A DNA stretch of 64,000 bases from Dama dama. Lineage: Eukaryota; Chordata; Mammalia; Artiodactyla; Cervidae. Positions 34,494 through 45,649 of this stretch are shown one piece after another; the first letter of the stretch is position 1, and every line of letters starts with the position of its first letter. Where the stretch lies: the NCBI RefSeq assembly GCF_033118175.1, contig NC_083694.1, forward strand, positions 35,983,608 through 36,047,607, in the 5' to 3' direction. A program made the position numbers and the translations under genes. The notes under the pieces are model-generated. The model ran no database searches. It saw only the letters and a list, made by a program, of their open reading frames with translations, and was not told where the DNA came from.

Positions 34494-34878
34494 CAGTTCA
34501 GTACAGTTCAGTCGCTCATTCATGTCCAACTCTTTGCGACCCCATGGACCACAGCACGCCAGACCTCCCTGTCCATCACTAACTCCTGGAGTTTACTCAA
34601 ACTTGTACCCATGGAGTTGGTGATGCCATCCAACCATCTCATCCTCTGTCGTCCCCTTCTCCTCCTGCCTTCAATCTTTCTCAGCATCAGGGTCTTTTCA
34701 AATGAGTCAGCTCTTTGCATCAGGTGGCCAAAGTATTGGAGTTTCCGCTTCAACATCTGTCCTTCCAATGAACACTCAGGAGTGATCTCCTCTAGGATGG
34801 ACTGGTTGGATGTCCTTGCAGACTCTCAACAGTCTTCTCTCAAGACTCTCAAGAGTCTTCTCCAACACCACAGTTCAA
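34494..34878 (-). mobile_element. BovB 3' fragment, antisense
   Basis: A 385-bp tail of BovB in reverse orientation (CAGTTCAGT at the left is its terminus). Flanking AAGATGAAGACT (34482-34493) and AAGATAAAGACT (34879-34890) are a 12-bp target duplication with one mismatch. Confidence 0.9.
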
Positions 34879-34907
34879 AAGATAAAGACTATGCTACATC
34901 TAAATAG

Positions 34908-35102
34908 ATGGGGGAAGGAGAAAGAGAGAGGGAAGACTATGGGAAGAAGAAAATGGAGGGGGAGAAGGATGAAGAAGGAGGGAGGAGAGGTAAGGAAGGG
35001 GAGAAGAAGGGGGAAAAGAGGAAGGAAGAGAGAAGGAGGAAAAGAGGAAGAATAAAAGGAAGGAGGGAAAGAATGATGGGAGGAAGAAAGGGAAGGAGAT
35101 CA
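34908..35102 (+). repeat. Polypurine (GGA/GAA) tract
   Basis: About 195 bp with only a handful of pyrimidines on this strand, built of irregular GAA, GGA and GGGA units. The open frames seen on both strands here are low-complexity artefacts. Such tracts can adopt triplex (H-DNA) structure. Confidence 0.85.
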
Positions 35103-37476
35103 AATACTTCCCAGAAATCCACTGGAGGAGTTCTGTGTATGTCTCATCATCAAAATTAAAATTGCATGGTGACTTCCAAGTGGAAGGGCATCTGTAATAA
35201 TGAAAATCTTTTCCAGCCTATAATGGAAAGGGAAAACGAACTTGGAAGCTTTTGGAGAGCCAATAAACAGTCTCCAATATGTCTTTCCTCACAAACTTAA
35301 TTAGTAAATATTTCAGTTGGATATAAAACTATAAGCTGAAAATTTTATTACCTAGAGTTTTTAAGTCATTGCCCCACTGTCTTTTAGCTTCAGTATTATT
35401 GTTAAAAGTCAATTGTTATTTCTATTCTCTTTTCTTCTCACACAACTTGTATTTCTTCTTCTGGAAGGTTATGGAAACTTCTTTTTACCCCTGCAATTTT
35501 TGTCATAGTGAAGTGCCTTGTTTGGGGGTCTTTTTACATCTTCAGGTCTAGATCTTCACCAGTTCAGTTTCTACAAAGATCAAACTTTCAGTTCCCATCC
35601 AAGATGGATGAAGGCCAGCCTCATGGTTATGCCATATGTGAGGGAGAAATATCTGTCCCTTAAACAAATTTTAAACCAATCTTGTTGTTTCCTTACCAAC
35701 ATCTTTGAAGTTCCTGATGCCTTCAACTTCTAAGCCATCCTGACATCATCTGGTTTAATTTACCTTTTTTGTGTTACCATTCCTCTTGCAAATACATATG
35801 TTAACTTTCTCATTTCTGATGAATCAATTCCCATCTTCAAAAAAAAATACGTTGACACATCTTCTCTACTGTAATCCCCTCTCCTATTCTGTGTATCCTT
35901 TGAATTTATGCTTTTTGGGGGTATTCTTAATAATATTTTAGTGGGATTTCAAGGGCAACAGAAGAGTAACATGTGTTCAGTTAACCATACTTAGCCTGAA
36001 GTTCTCTTAATTACACCTGTAGTCTAACAATAAATCTGGGGGTGGGAAGGAGTGGTTAAGGTGGAAGGCAGTGATGGGCTAAGACTGAGAGTCAGGAGAC
36101 AATCAGACTTTCAGTAAGAAAGGACAACCACCTGAACTTTGATAGTAGCAGGCATAATGGAGATAAGAGGCCAAATTTCAGACAAACTGAGTTGATAGAA
36201 ACAACTGCAGTTGGTTATTGGTTGTAAAGAAGTCTAACAGACACAGTATATGAGAGAAACCTGAACAGGTTACAATTCAATATTAGCAATATAAGTTCTA
36301 ATTTCTGTGCGGGTTGATCAGGAAAGACCCCAAAGATGGGTAAAAGTTTGATAGATGGAGATGGAGGCAGGGTATTATGATTAATTATTACAGTTTATTT
36401 GTAACAAGTTCTACAAAGACTAGGATTTAGACGTTTTTGAAAGTGATAAAACTGCTATTTCATCAGATACAATTAGTTTCTGCCTTCCTGAATGGGGACT
36501 GTCATTTATCTCTTTAGGTAGATTCTCCCTTTTTCCTTAGTCCATTGCTCCATTATTTCAGTAGTGACCATGTAAGACAAGCATCAAGCACTTTCCTTAG
36601 GTGAACCCAGGATTCAGTGAAGTTATCCAAATGCAGAGGCTCTTTTGATGGCCTAAACAGTAACAATTGTGCTTGTTTTAATAGCTATATATTTTCATTG
36701 TTCAAAAAACTTTTAATGAAAAATCTTACATTCACTCCTGGCCTCTATCTACCAAGGTCCCATCTCCCTTCTTTTCAGTTCCCATTCTCTGATCCCCTTG
36801 AGTATTCACTTTTATTAACTTCCTGAATAGTTTTTCAGTTTATTTATGCAAATATGAGAAAATTTAAATGTATTTTCTTTTTATTCTTCTGGTTTTACAC
36901 AAAGTATACCATGATACATATACTCCTCTGTACCTTTCTTTTTTCATTTAATAACATATCTTGGCAAGCAGTATATAGAGAAGTTTCTCACTCATTTCAA
37001 AGCTGCATATTATTTGATTGTATGGATGGACTGTAATTCATTGAATCCAGTCTCCCATTGATGAACATTTTGTTTCCAGTGTTTTGCTATTTCCTTCCAT
37101 TATAATCTTGTAGGATCAAATATTTTGTTTAGAAATAAAAAGTGTACGTTTTAGCAAAGCCATGATCATTCAGATCTAGTGAAGTGTTTAGCATTATTTT
37201 TGGTTTTGATTTTTCATAAACCTGGAGCTAGACCAATCTATGCTTAAAACCATCCATTGAATGATATATGTGAGCTTGTGTTTACTTCTAATTTGCCTTC
37301 CAGGATGCAAAAGTAGAAATGAGAATATAGCAAAAAGGAACATTCAGGCAGTCTTTCCCTGAGAGATAAAAAATTGAATAGAAAGATATTGGTCTTGGCA
37401 GCACAACATGCCCCAATTAGGGGTCACTCACATAGTGTTGAGGCCTCATAACTGCAACTTTGGGATGTCTTTATTG
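35103..37476. other. Mostly unassigned; two likely old antisense L1/HAL1 remnants
   Basis: About 35290-35560 resembles the antisense HAL1/L1M pattern ('ggatataaaactataag', 'cattgccccactgtctttta'). About 36790-37110 resembles antisense ancient L1 3' ORF2 ('ttgtatggatggactgtaat', 'cccattgatgaacattttg'). The rest shows no gene or repeat that I can name. Confidence 0.45.
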
Positions 37477-37690
37477 GAGCTTCCCAGAGGGCACTAGTGG
37501 TAAAGAACCAGCTTGCCAATACAGGTAGAAAAAAGACATGGGTTCTATCCCTGGTTTGGGAAGATCCCCTGGAGAAGGGCATGGCAACCCACTCCAGTAT
37601 TCTTGCCTGGAGAATCCCATGGACAGAGAATCCTGGAAGGCTATAGTCCATAGGGTCACAAAGAGTCAGATGAAACTTAGCATGCATGCA
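37477..37690 (+). mobile_element. Bov-tA SINE
   Basis: A tRNA-Glu-derived head with an internal change ('cagagggcactagtggtaaag'), the central 'gcaacccactccagtattct' block and the BovB-like end 'agggtcacaaagagtcag'. Diverged tail. Confidence 0.88.
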
Positions 37691-38895
37691 CTGTAATTCT
37701 ATTACACTCTTATTCTATTATTATGGTTTGTCCAGATCATAGTAACATGTCTTTCTTTATGGGCATGGATTTTTACTGGAGAGTATGAAGTTCTCATTGT
37801 CATTTGTACTGAGTATGGGACTAATCCCAAGAAGCAAACAAGGCAGACCAGGGTAGCTATGCTTTCTGGGTTTTAGAGGCAGTCAGGCCTGGGCTTTAAG
37901 GTTTATCTCTACAATCAGTGAAGAGTCAACCTGGTGAGGGATTCTGAGATTTGATTTGGGCATATAGATTTTAAGAGAAGACACTTCAAGTATCAACTAT
38001 AACTTATTCTTTAAAGTGTACTTTTATCTCCAAACCTTTGTTAATTCATAGCACTCAATAATCCAAAAAAAGTTAAAAATATGATGAAATATCATTTCAC
38101 ATCTTTAATATTAGATTAAAAGAACCTCTGAAAATGCCAAGTACCAGACAGAATGAGGATCAAAGAGAATTAGTCATTGTCGGAGGGAGTATAAATTGGT
38201 ACATACATTTTGGAGGACAATTTATCAATATCTAGCAAAGCTGAAAATATGAATATGCTATAATCAAGTGATCCCACAGTGAGGCAGGTACCCTGGAGAA
38301 ACTACTGCACAGGTGCTCAAGTAAACAAAAACAGGAATATATTATTTATATAGAAAAAATAGAAATAACCTTTCATTAAATGGAGAACTAAACTATAATA
38401 TATTTATATCAAGGAATTTGCCACATGACAAAAATAAATGAAATAAAGTTGCATAGATTTAGAAAGCATGGATCTCAAAAATATAACATTGAGCAAAAAA
38501 GCAAGTTACACAAAAATGTATATGGTGTGATATATTTTTCTGATACTATAATATTTTATTCATTACATGTAGTAAAAGTATAAAGAAATGCACAAAAAAA
38601 TAAGCAGACTATTTACCTTTGGCAAGCATAGAAAAGAATAAAATCAAGGAGGGTACAAAGAGGGCTTCAGCTGGATAGTGAGTACATGACGATGAGTATA
38701 CCTTTGTAACTTTGTACTATATTCACAAATGTTAAAAATAAACTTACATATTTATCTTTGTAGTGCAATAGTGATTTAGGGGGAAGCAGTCTTCATAAAT
38801 AGCCATTCCAAACATTCATCAACTGATGAATGGATAAATAAATAAAACATGGCTTCCATACAATGGAATATTATTCAGCAATAAAAAGGAATGAA
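37691..38895 (+). mobile_element. Old L1 remnant (from about 38050) after unassigned DNA
   Basis: 37691-38050 shows nothing recognisable. From about 38050 the sequence has the diverged pattern of ancient L1 ORF2 C-terminus and 3' UTR on the + strand. At 38800-38895 ('gatgaatggataaataaa', 'tggaatattattcagcaa') it is split by a young L1. Confidence 0.55.
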
Positions 38896-39672
38896 TGGTG
38901 GGAATGCAAACTAGTACAGCCGCTATGGAAAACAGTGTGGAGATTTCTTAAAACACTGGAAATAGAACTGCCATATGACCCAGCAATCCCACTTCTGGGC
39001 ATACACACTGAGGAAACCAGATCTGAAAGAGACACATGCACCCCAATGTTCATCGCAGCACTGTTTATAATAGCCAGGACATGGAAGCAACCTAGATGCC
39101 CATCAGCAGATGAATGGATAAGGAAGCTGTGGTACATATACACCATGGAATATTACTCAGCCATTAAAAAGAATTCATTTGAACCAGTCCTAATGAGATG
39201 GATGAAGCTGGAGCCCATTATACAGAGTGAAGTAAGCCAGAAAAATAAAGAACATTACAGCATACTGACACATGTATATGGAATTTAGAAAGGTGATAAC
39301 GCTAACCCTATATGCAGAACAGAAAAAGAGACACAGAAATACAGAACAGACTTTTGAACTTTGTGGGAGAATGTGAGGGTGGGATATTTCAAAAGAACAG
39401 CATGTATGCTATCTATGGTGAAACAGATCACCAGCCCAGGTGGGATGCACGAGACAAGTGCTCCGGCCTGGTGCACTGGGAAGACCCAGAGGAATCGGGT
39501 GGAGAGGGAGGTGGGAGGGGGGATCGGGATTGGGAATACATGTAAATCCATGGCTGATTCATATCAATGTATGACAAAACCCACTGGAAAAAAAAAATAA
39601 AAGTAATAAAAAATAATAATAATAATAAAAAAAAGAAAAAATAAATAAAAGGTAGCATATGATAATAAAAAA
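38896..39672 (+). mobile_element. Young L1, strongly 5'-truncated
   Basis: The last 390 bp of ORF2 are open and in frame to the TAG at 39288 ('NEWWECKLVQPLWKTVWRFL' at the junction), followed by the 3' UTR and an A/T-rich tail. The 13-bp AAAAAGGAATGAA at 38883-38895 and 39673-39685 is its target duplication, and the older L1 reads through when it is removed. Confidence 0.9.
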
Positions 39673-39685
39673 AAAAAGGAATGAA

Positions 39686-40065
39686 ATATTTGTATTTTCT
39701 ACGACATGAGTGAACCTTAAAAAATTACTGCTAAGTGAAAGAAGCCTTTCACATAAAAAAAAAAGATCATATGATTCCAACTATAGGACATTTCAGAATC
39801 AGCAAATCTATAACAATAGAAAGTAAATAAGTGGTTGGCTAGGAGTCAGGGTGGGGCTATGTGCAGAGAAATTGGGATGTGATTGCAATTCTGTACAGGA
39901 GTTCTTTGGAGGGTGATGAGAATATTCTAAAATTGATTGTGGTGATGGTCACACAATTCTGTGAATATACTAAAAACCATTACATTACATGGCTGAATGG
40001 CTAAACTATTTAAATTAAATAAATGAATTACAAAGCATATGAATTACATCCCAATAAAAGTTTTA
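39686..40065 (+). mobile_element. Old L1 remnant, continuation
   Basis: Resumes the ancient L1 interrupted at 38895: 'atatttgtattttctacgac', then a 3' UTR-like 'tctgtacaggagttctttgg' and an AAATAAAT-rich end. Confidence 0.55.
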
Positions 40066-41167
40066 AAAATCTAGTCCAAAGAGCATTTCCTTTGCTCAGA
40101 CCTGTCATGCATCCATTCCTTCATATTACTTTCCTACAACTTCAAAGAAATTTTGGGAATGTTTCTTTTGGTCCAAAAACTAAGGAGGATTATTTTAAAA
40201 GAGAATTGCCCCAGAAAATATAGAGCGCATGGAAATGATGAGACTATATACATCACACGGGAGATATAGATGAGTTCATCCAAAAAATAAACCTGGGTCA
40301 AAGGATAGTAAAACTAGTTTGGCTTTTCATTTACCTAATAGTCTAAAGCAACATAATGAGAAAACTTGTCCTTCTGGCTCTGCACTTTCTGTTCTCAGGG
40401 AGTGATGCATGTTTTTAAGTTATCTGTTGAAATGTATAATTAAAAGTAAAAATGGAAATAGGAAGATATCAGGGCTGATATATACACTGTTCTCTTGAGC
40501 GTAGCCATAATTAAGAGAGCTCAGAACCTTCCAAGAAAAGCTCAGGAGGTGACTCCAGGACCCCAGCCATGAGGACGGGTAGTGCCAATAACCTCTCAGT
40601 CCTTTATAGTAACCAGCATACTTTCCAGTCCAAAGTTTTCTCAGCAACTTTGTGCCTATTTTAGAACTACAAATGATAGTGACAGAATCCAGGATCTAAA
40701 ATCTTGCAGTTAGGACAACTTTACTTCACTATCGCACTCCACCTCAATAACCTCTATTGTCTTCTAACAAAGTGATTTTCCAACCTCTGTTTCAATAAAG
40801 TAACAGGGAATTTATTACCTCACCAAACAGCTCATTCCCTTCTTGTACAGCATTGTTAGCCAAAACGTTCTTCCTTATATTGAAGCAAACAGATTTTCTG
40901 TAACATTCACAAATTTGATCCTGAATAGACTTTTGTGTCTACTCAAAATAGGCTTAAATGACCTTTACCATATAACAGCCTTTTTGAAGGCAAGTACCAT
41001 ATACTTTTCAACATATATTCTCCGGGCTAAACATTAAAAACTTTCTCAGGGACTCGTTATGATAAGGTTTCTAGAAGCTTATTACCATCTTGGTTATTCT
41101 TAAACTTCCTTGTAGCCAAGTTAAGCTCATTTCATATCCATAAAACAAGGATAGTTAACAATGCCTA
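40066..41167. other. Unassigned intergenic sequence; donor of an inverted copy
   Basis: No gene or repeat recognised. The 71 bp at 40790-40860 recur as an exact reverse complement at 42758-42828. Confidence 0.5.
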
Positions 41168-41376
41168 TGGGCTTCCCAGGTGGCGCAAGTGGTAAAGAAT
41201 CAGTCTACCAATGCAGGAGATGCAAGAGGCACAGATTTGATCACTGGTTCAGGAAGATCACTGGAGTAGGAAATAGTAAGCCATTCCAGTATTCTTCTTG
41301 CCTGGAAAGTCCCATGTACAGGGGAGCCTGGTGGTCTACAGTCCATGGGTCTCAGAGTCAGACACGACCTAAGCAT

Positions 41377-41413
<37 letters not shown>
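41168..41413 (+). mobile_element. Bov-tA SINE with (CA)n tail
   Basis: A complete head (GGGCTTCCCAGGTGGCGCAA) through the BovB-type end at about 41378, followed directly by a (CA)n microsatellite of about 17 units to 41413. Confidence 0.9.
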
Positions 41414-41421
<8 letters not shown>

Positions 41422-41559
41422 TATGGTCCTGAATTAACCAAATGAATTAATGTATATAAAAGTATTTTTACATCTTAAAATACTTTGTAAACATAAAATA
41501 CTATTAGAAAGTATCTGCTTCCCAGAAGGCAACTTCTCAAAACATAGTAGAAACTCGTA

Positions 41560-41662
41560 ATACACAATGTGATCTAAGGGTCAGTGGCATTGGAATCACC
41601 TGGAATTGTGCTAGAAATTAAGAATCTCAGACCCATTCCATATCTACTAAATCCACATCTGC
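41560..41662 (-). mobile_element. MER5A-type hAT fragment
   Basis: 'cattggaatcacctggaatt' and 'gaatctcagacccattcc' follow MER5A order; truncated by the next SINE. Confidence 0.6.
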
Positions 41663-41882
41663 AGTCCCAGGTGGCTCAGTGGTAAAGAATCTGCCCGGCA
41701 ATGCATGAGACACAAGAGACACGAGTTCAATCCCTGGGTCAGGAAGATTCCCTGGAGAAAAGAATGGCAACCCATGTCAGTATTCTTGCCTGGAGAATTC
41801 CATGGACAGAGGAGCCTGGTGAGCTACAGTCCATGGGGTCACAAAGAGTCAGACATGACTGAGCGACTCACACACACACAAC
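41663..41882 (+). mobile_element. Bov-tA SINE
   Basis: Head from TCCCAGGTGGCTCAG, the 'gagttcaatccctgggtc' B-box region, the middle block and the end 'gactgagcgact', with a short CA tail. Confidence 0.9.
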
Positions 41883-41909
41883 AAGTATTTTATACATTAA
41901 AGTTTGAGG

Positions 41910-42110
41910 AACACTGTGGACTTTCAAATGGGCATACACTTAGCAGTTTCTCTTTTAGATTTTTATCCTGAGAATATGATGTGGTAAGTGTGGAAGAGAT
42001 ACACATAAATAAAATTCATGACTGCTTTTTCATAATAGCAAAAACTTAGAAGAAATCCAAAGATATACTAATAGAAAATTGGGCAGGTGATTGATGGTTC
42101 ATTTTTTGGA
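41910..42110 (+). mobile_element. Probable ancient L1 remnant
   Basis: 'cataatagcaaaaacttaga' and the sequence after it match the usual diverged L1 ORF2 end. Weak. Confidence 0.4.
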
Positions 42111-42739
42111 TATACTCATTCTCCCCAGGAGGCCTTGTTGGCCCTTAGCATACCTAACTGCCAGCTAGGGTTATCTGTTGAGCAAGCTTCTCAGCTTGTG
42201 CTAATGGCAAGAAGATGCCTGCTCCCAAGCTGATGGCTGATGCTGTGAGCATAGTTGTATGCTCATTTGGACACAAAGGGTATTAATGTCTCCAGACAGA
42301 TTATCTACCTGGGGAGAATCAAACCATTTGCCTAAGAATTCAATCTCCCAAGGGTTCAATCAGTTTTAAAATACCATTAGCAGCATATCCGGGTGTTTTC
42401 TCAAGTACAAGTATTACAGGACTTTTACTGAGATCGTAATTAACTAGAGAAGGGACAGTGAAGATATAACTAGAGAACTGCTCACAGGCCACTTAAAAAA
42501 TTTGTGACCCAATGTCAGTAAAGTGGCTTTTTCCCTCTTTAATTGAGAAACATGTTCAACTTTTCTATTCCTTAGTTTTGACCATTGCCTTTGAAGTTTC
42601 TTTTACTCTTGTTACAGAGTTACTTTACTTATTAGACCAAGAAAAACCTTCCACTGTGACCAGTTTGGGAAATTTTAGGAAAATGATGTTTCCTGAATAC
42701 CTTATTTTAAAATATCAACTAACAGCATCAAAATAACAA
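42111..42739. other. Unassigned intergenic sequence
   Basis: No gene or repeat recognised; the 74-residue frame at 42512-42736 has no known domain. Confidence 0.4.
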
Positions 42740-42828
42740 CTTGTACAGCATTGTACAGCTAACAATGCTGTACAAGAAGGGAATGAGCTGTTTGGTGAGG
42801 TAATAAATTCCCTGTTACTTTATTGAAA
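42740..42828. repeat. Templated insertion: inverted 71-bp copy plus 14-bp forward copy
   Basis: 42758-42828 is the exact reverse complement of 40790-40860. 42740-42753 (CTTGTACAGCATTG) is a forward copy of the 14 bases beginning near 40842 and forms a perfect 14-bp stem with 42763-42776 around a 9-base loop. The insertion thus holds the same source in both orientations. Confidence 0.85.
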
Positions 42829-42879
42829 GTACTTCTTCACTCCAAGAGCTTATTTCTCTGCTTTATTTTTCTCCATGGC

Positions 42880-43058
42880 ACACATCATCAACAGCTCTAC
42901 TTGTTTATTGTTTTATTGATTCCTTGTCTGGCTCCCTCCACTAGAAGGCAAGCTCTATAAAGGGAAGAAGTATTGCCTCTTTTGTCCATTGCTATGTGTA
43001 CAGCACTTAGGAACTGTCTGACACCTAGGAGGTGTTCAACAAGTGTTTGTTGAATGAA
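42880..43058 (+). mobile_element. LINE L2, 3' end
   Basis: 'ccctccactagaaggcaagc', 'gtacagcacttaggaactgt' and the terminal 'gttcaacaagtgtttgttga' + ATGAAT are the L2 3' signature. Confidence 0.72.
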
Positions 43059-43180
43059 TCTGCTTTAAAAAAATTTCACTATCCTTAGGTCCACTGGTCT
43101 TGTTAGCTGGATCCACTGGTCTTGTTGGCTGCAGAACAAAGTCCTTCATCATTTAGACTATATCCAAGGTATACTATGGA

Positions 43181-43275
43181 GTAGGAAATGGCAACCCACT
43201 CTGGTATTCTTGCCTGGAAAATTCTGTGGACAGGGGAGCCTGGAGGGCTACAGTCCATGGGATCACAACTGAGCA
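43181..43275 (+). mobile_element. Bov-tA fragment
   Basis: The middle and end of Bov-tA only ('gcaacccactctggtattct', 'gctacagtccatgggatcac'), lacking the tRNA head. Confidence 0.8.
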
Positions 43276-43595
43276 CAGCAAGGTACACAAAGGCTTTATA
43301 GACTCTTGATTTAGTCTTCCTAATTAACGGTAGTGCTAGTAATTGAGATTGTAAGCAAAGGTAAGTTATCCAGTGCTATATCAAGGCAAAAACACAGCAA
43401 TGAACAGGAAGATATTAGAAGTCCTACTAGATTCATCCAAGTGAGCAGATACCCAAGCAGAGACATATGATAATATATAGTTTTGGGGAGGGTAAGCAGT
43501 CTAGGAACAGGTAAGTTAAGTTAGGATCCAGAAGTCACCAAGTCTAAGAAAACCAGGCCAAAACAAGAATGTAAACTCCAGAATATATGTTTGTG

Positions 43596-43797
43596 TGCTA
43601 GCCACTCAGTCATGTTTGACTCTTTGCAACCCCATGGACTATAGCCTGCCAGGCTCCTCTGTCCATGGAAATTTCCAGGCAAGAATACTGGAGTGGGTAG
43701 CCATTCTCTTCTCCAGTGGATCTTCCCAACCAAAGGATTGAACCCTGGGCTCTCCATTGCAGGCAGATTCTTTACCATCTGAGCCACCAGGGAAGCC
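43596..43797 (-). mobile_element. Bov-tA SINE, antisense
   Basis: Begins at 'gtgctagccactcagtcatg' (tail) and ends at 'tgagccaccagggaagcc' (the tRNA head in reverse). Complete. Confidence 0.92.
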
Positions 43798-43802
43798 TGT
43801 GT

Positions 43803-43856
<54 letters not shown>
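43798..43856. repeat. (TG)n microsatellite
   Basis: About 27 TG units with one TATG interruption, abutting the tRNA-head end of the antisense SINE. Confidence 0.9.
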
Positions 43857-44003
43857 TTTAAAAGATTTTTAAAAGAATGTAAAATCCATGAGATCATTTG
43901 TCCAGGCATGGTGATATGTCAGAAAAAGAAATGGGTATTTGTTAGATGAAAAATTAATCCATCAACAAAATGGAATTCATGCAGTCATTTTAAAAATGCT
44001 GCT

Positions 44004-44187
44004 GTAACTGGGATGACCCTGAGGGATGGGATGGGATGGGGAGGGAGGTGGGGGAGGATTCAGGATGGGAGACACATGTACACCCATGGCTGACTCATGT
44101 CAGTGTATGGCGAAACCACTACAATATTGTAAAGTAATTAGCCTCCAATTAAAATAAGTTAATTGATTTTAAAAATAAGTAAAAAAT
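44004..44187 (+). mobile_element. Very short L1 3' end insertion
   Basis: Only 184 bp of L1 3' UTR plus an A-rich tail. A perfect 12-bp duplication, AAAAATGCTGCT (43992-44003 and 44188-44199), proves a separate insertion. Confidence 0.88.
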
Positions 44188-44204
44188 AAAAATGCTGCTC
44201 TAAG

Positions 44205-44973
44205 TTTTATTTGAGACTGTGTGAAATTTGTAGGTTAATTTTGACAAAAAGTTGACCTCCTTATACTGCCTTCTCATTCATTAGTGTGAATTCTCTTTGC
44301 CTTTGCTTAAATCATAAAAAAAAATTAAAATTTAGTTCTTTTGCACTGTTCTCATTATGACTAATAGTATTTTGGAATGTTTTGCATAAAAATGATTTTT
44401 TTGCATTATGTCTTCTAATGTATATGTATGACCTATGGAAATTTATTGAATTTTTTTAGTATTATTATATTGGGTTTTGGTATTTATTTTTCTATTCATC
44501 CATGTTGCAAAACCTTTGCCATTTTTAAACATTTTATGTGCTTCTGTATTACATTAACCAATTAATGGTTATTGTTAAAGTGTATTTTGGAGTTATTATT
44601 TTAAAAAAATAAATACACATGTTCAGTGTTTTATAAAAAAGTGCTGCTATAGATATAAAGGTATTGCTATATTGTAGAGTGAAAAATCAAGTTGGAAATT
44701 ATATGTTGAGTGAGATTCCATTTTTTGTGTGCATGTATTATCTACATATATAGATATGAAAGATAAACAAAAATGTTATGGTGGGTAAAGAGATAATTTG
44801 GACTTCTTTTTACTGGTCCATATTTGCTAACTTGTTAATGAGCATTGGTTATATCCATTATATCAGTAAAGAGGATTTTTAAACTCTCTGTATGATACAT
44901 GGGTACCTGTACAATGTTGTTACTATAACCTTTACACTAGGCCTCAGGACATAAGCCTCTTGCTTCATTTCAG
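44205..44973. other. Old antisense L1 remnant, then FMO2 upstream region
   Basis: About 44230-44560 has a diverged antisense L1 ORF2 pattern ('aattttgacaaaaagttgac', 'tattcatccatgttg'). From 44600 no repeat is recognised. A weak TATA-like TATAAC lies at 44924-44929 and could serve a start near 44954, upstream of the probable first exon. Confidence 0.4.
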
Positions 44974-45149
44974 GACTCCTGACAAAGACTTTGGAGTTTC
45001 AGCTGGCACCATGCCAGAGGAGGAGGACTGGGAGCTCCTCCCATTTCCCACAGGCTCCTCTGACTCTTAAAACCCTTCTGATTACCTCCCAGCACACAAC
45101 CTACACAGAAAACTACTGTCAGAGAGCGCACTCAAAGGCAAAAACAGAG
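44974..45149 (+). other. FMO2: Probable FMO2 5'-UTR exon
   Basis: The right edge is a strong donor (CAGAG/GTAAGG, GT at 45150-45151), 355 bp before the coding exon. FMO genes typically begin with a non-coding exon. The left edge is less certain: a good acceptor-like tract (GCTTCATTTCAG) ends at 44973, so this could be an internal 5'-UTR exon. Alternatively transcription could start near 44954 from the TATA-like element at 44924. GC content is higher than in the flanks and no repeat is present. The 75-residue frame through here is not expected to be coding, but a short upstream ORF is (next entry). Confidence 0.6.
45011..45070 (+). promoter_or_regulatory. Upstream ORF in the FMO2 5'-UTR exon
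   Basis: ATG in good context (CACCATGC, A at -3) opens 19 codons rich in acidic residues (MPEEEDWELL...) and stops at TAA 45068-45070. If the exon is real, ribosomes would meet this ATG before the FMO2 start, which could lower FMO2 translation. Confidence 0.45.
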
Positions 45150-45504
45150 GTAAGGATGATAGCTGGGGAAAGAGACTCAAAAACAAAAACTCAGCACTCT
45201 GAAGAACTTAACTGAAGACTGGCTCATATCCCTGGTACTATGTTATTGAATCAGTTGACTTTGTTAAATAGGTTGCTTTTAACCATTAAGCCAAGACATG
45301 ACACAACTTGGTTTCTTTCAAGGGGAAGAGGAGACTGGGAATTGACTGGTGAGGCATTTTATTCAAATAGTACTGCTAATTAAATAACCACTGCTACAGC
45401 ATTTAAAGCCAGTTACTGTCTTACCTGTCTTACCTGTCGCACCATAAGAACTGTCTTACCTGTTGCCTTAGTGAAGCAGCATTAACTGATCAACTCCTTG
45501 ACAG

Positions 45505-45642
45505 GATACCATGGCAAAGAAGGTGGCAGTGATTGGAGCTGGGGTCAGTGGCCTGATGTCTCTCAAGTGCTGTGTGGATGAGGGACTCGAACCCACTTGC
45601 TTTGAGAAGACTGAAGATATTGGAGGACTGTGGAGGTTCAAA
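45505..45642 (+). CDS. FMO2: FMO2 start-codon exon (flavin-containing monooxygenase 2)
   Basis: FMO2 is an FAD- and NADPH-dependent monooxygenase of the endoplasmic reticulum, prominent in lung, that oxygenates soft nucleophiles such as thioethers, thioureas and amines. The acceptor AG is at 45503-45504. Six untranslated bases precede the ATG at 45511, in strong Kozak context (ACCATGG). The 44 codons contain the FAD-binding Rossmann loop GAGVSG (G9, G11, G14) and the ribose-binding acidic residue at the end of the second strand (CFE, E32), then 'DIGGLWRFK'. The donor GTAAGT is at 45643 and the phase is 0. Residues such as MAKKVAVIGAGVSGL and CCVDEGLEP favour FMO2 over FMO1, 3, 4 and 6. The frame is intact, so there is no sign of pseudogenisation in the visible part. 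Confidence 0.93.
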
Positions 45643-45649
45643 GTAAGTG

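Noticed and set aside
34810..35159. Lys/Arg/Glu-rich frames and Ser/Pro/Phe-rich antisense frames
   Set aside because: Low-complexity translation of the polypurine tract; no start context, splice sites or domain.
41379..41413. (CA)n arrays here and at 43798 as regulatory elements
   Set aside because: Common SINE-associated microsatellites; nothing points to function.
45505..45642. Assignment to FMO1, FMO3 or FMO6
   Set aside because: Residues at the start (AKKVAVIGAG, KCCVDEG) and in the next exon (EYFRIFAKKFDLLKYIQFQ) fit FMO2 better, judged from memory of the family; alignment would settle it.
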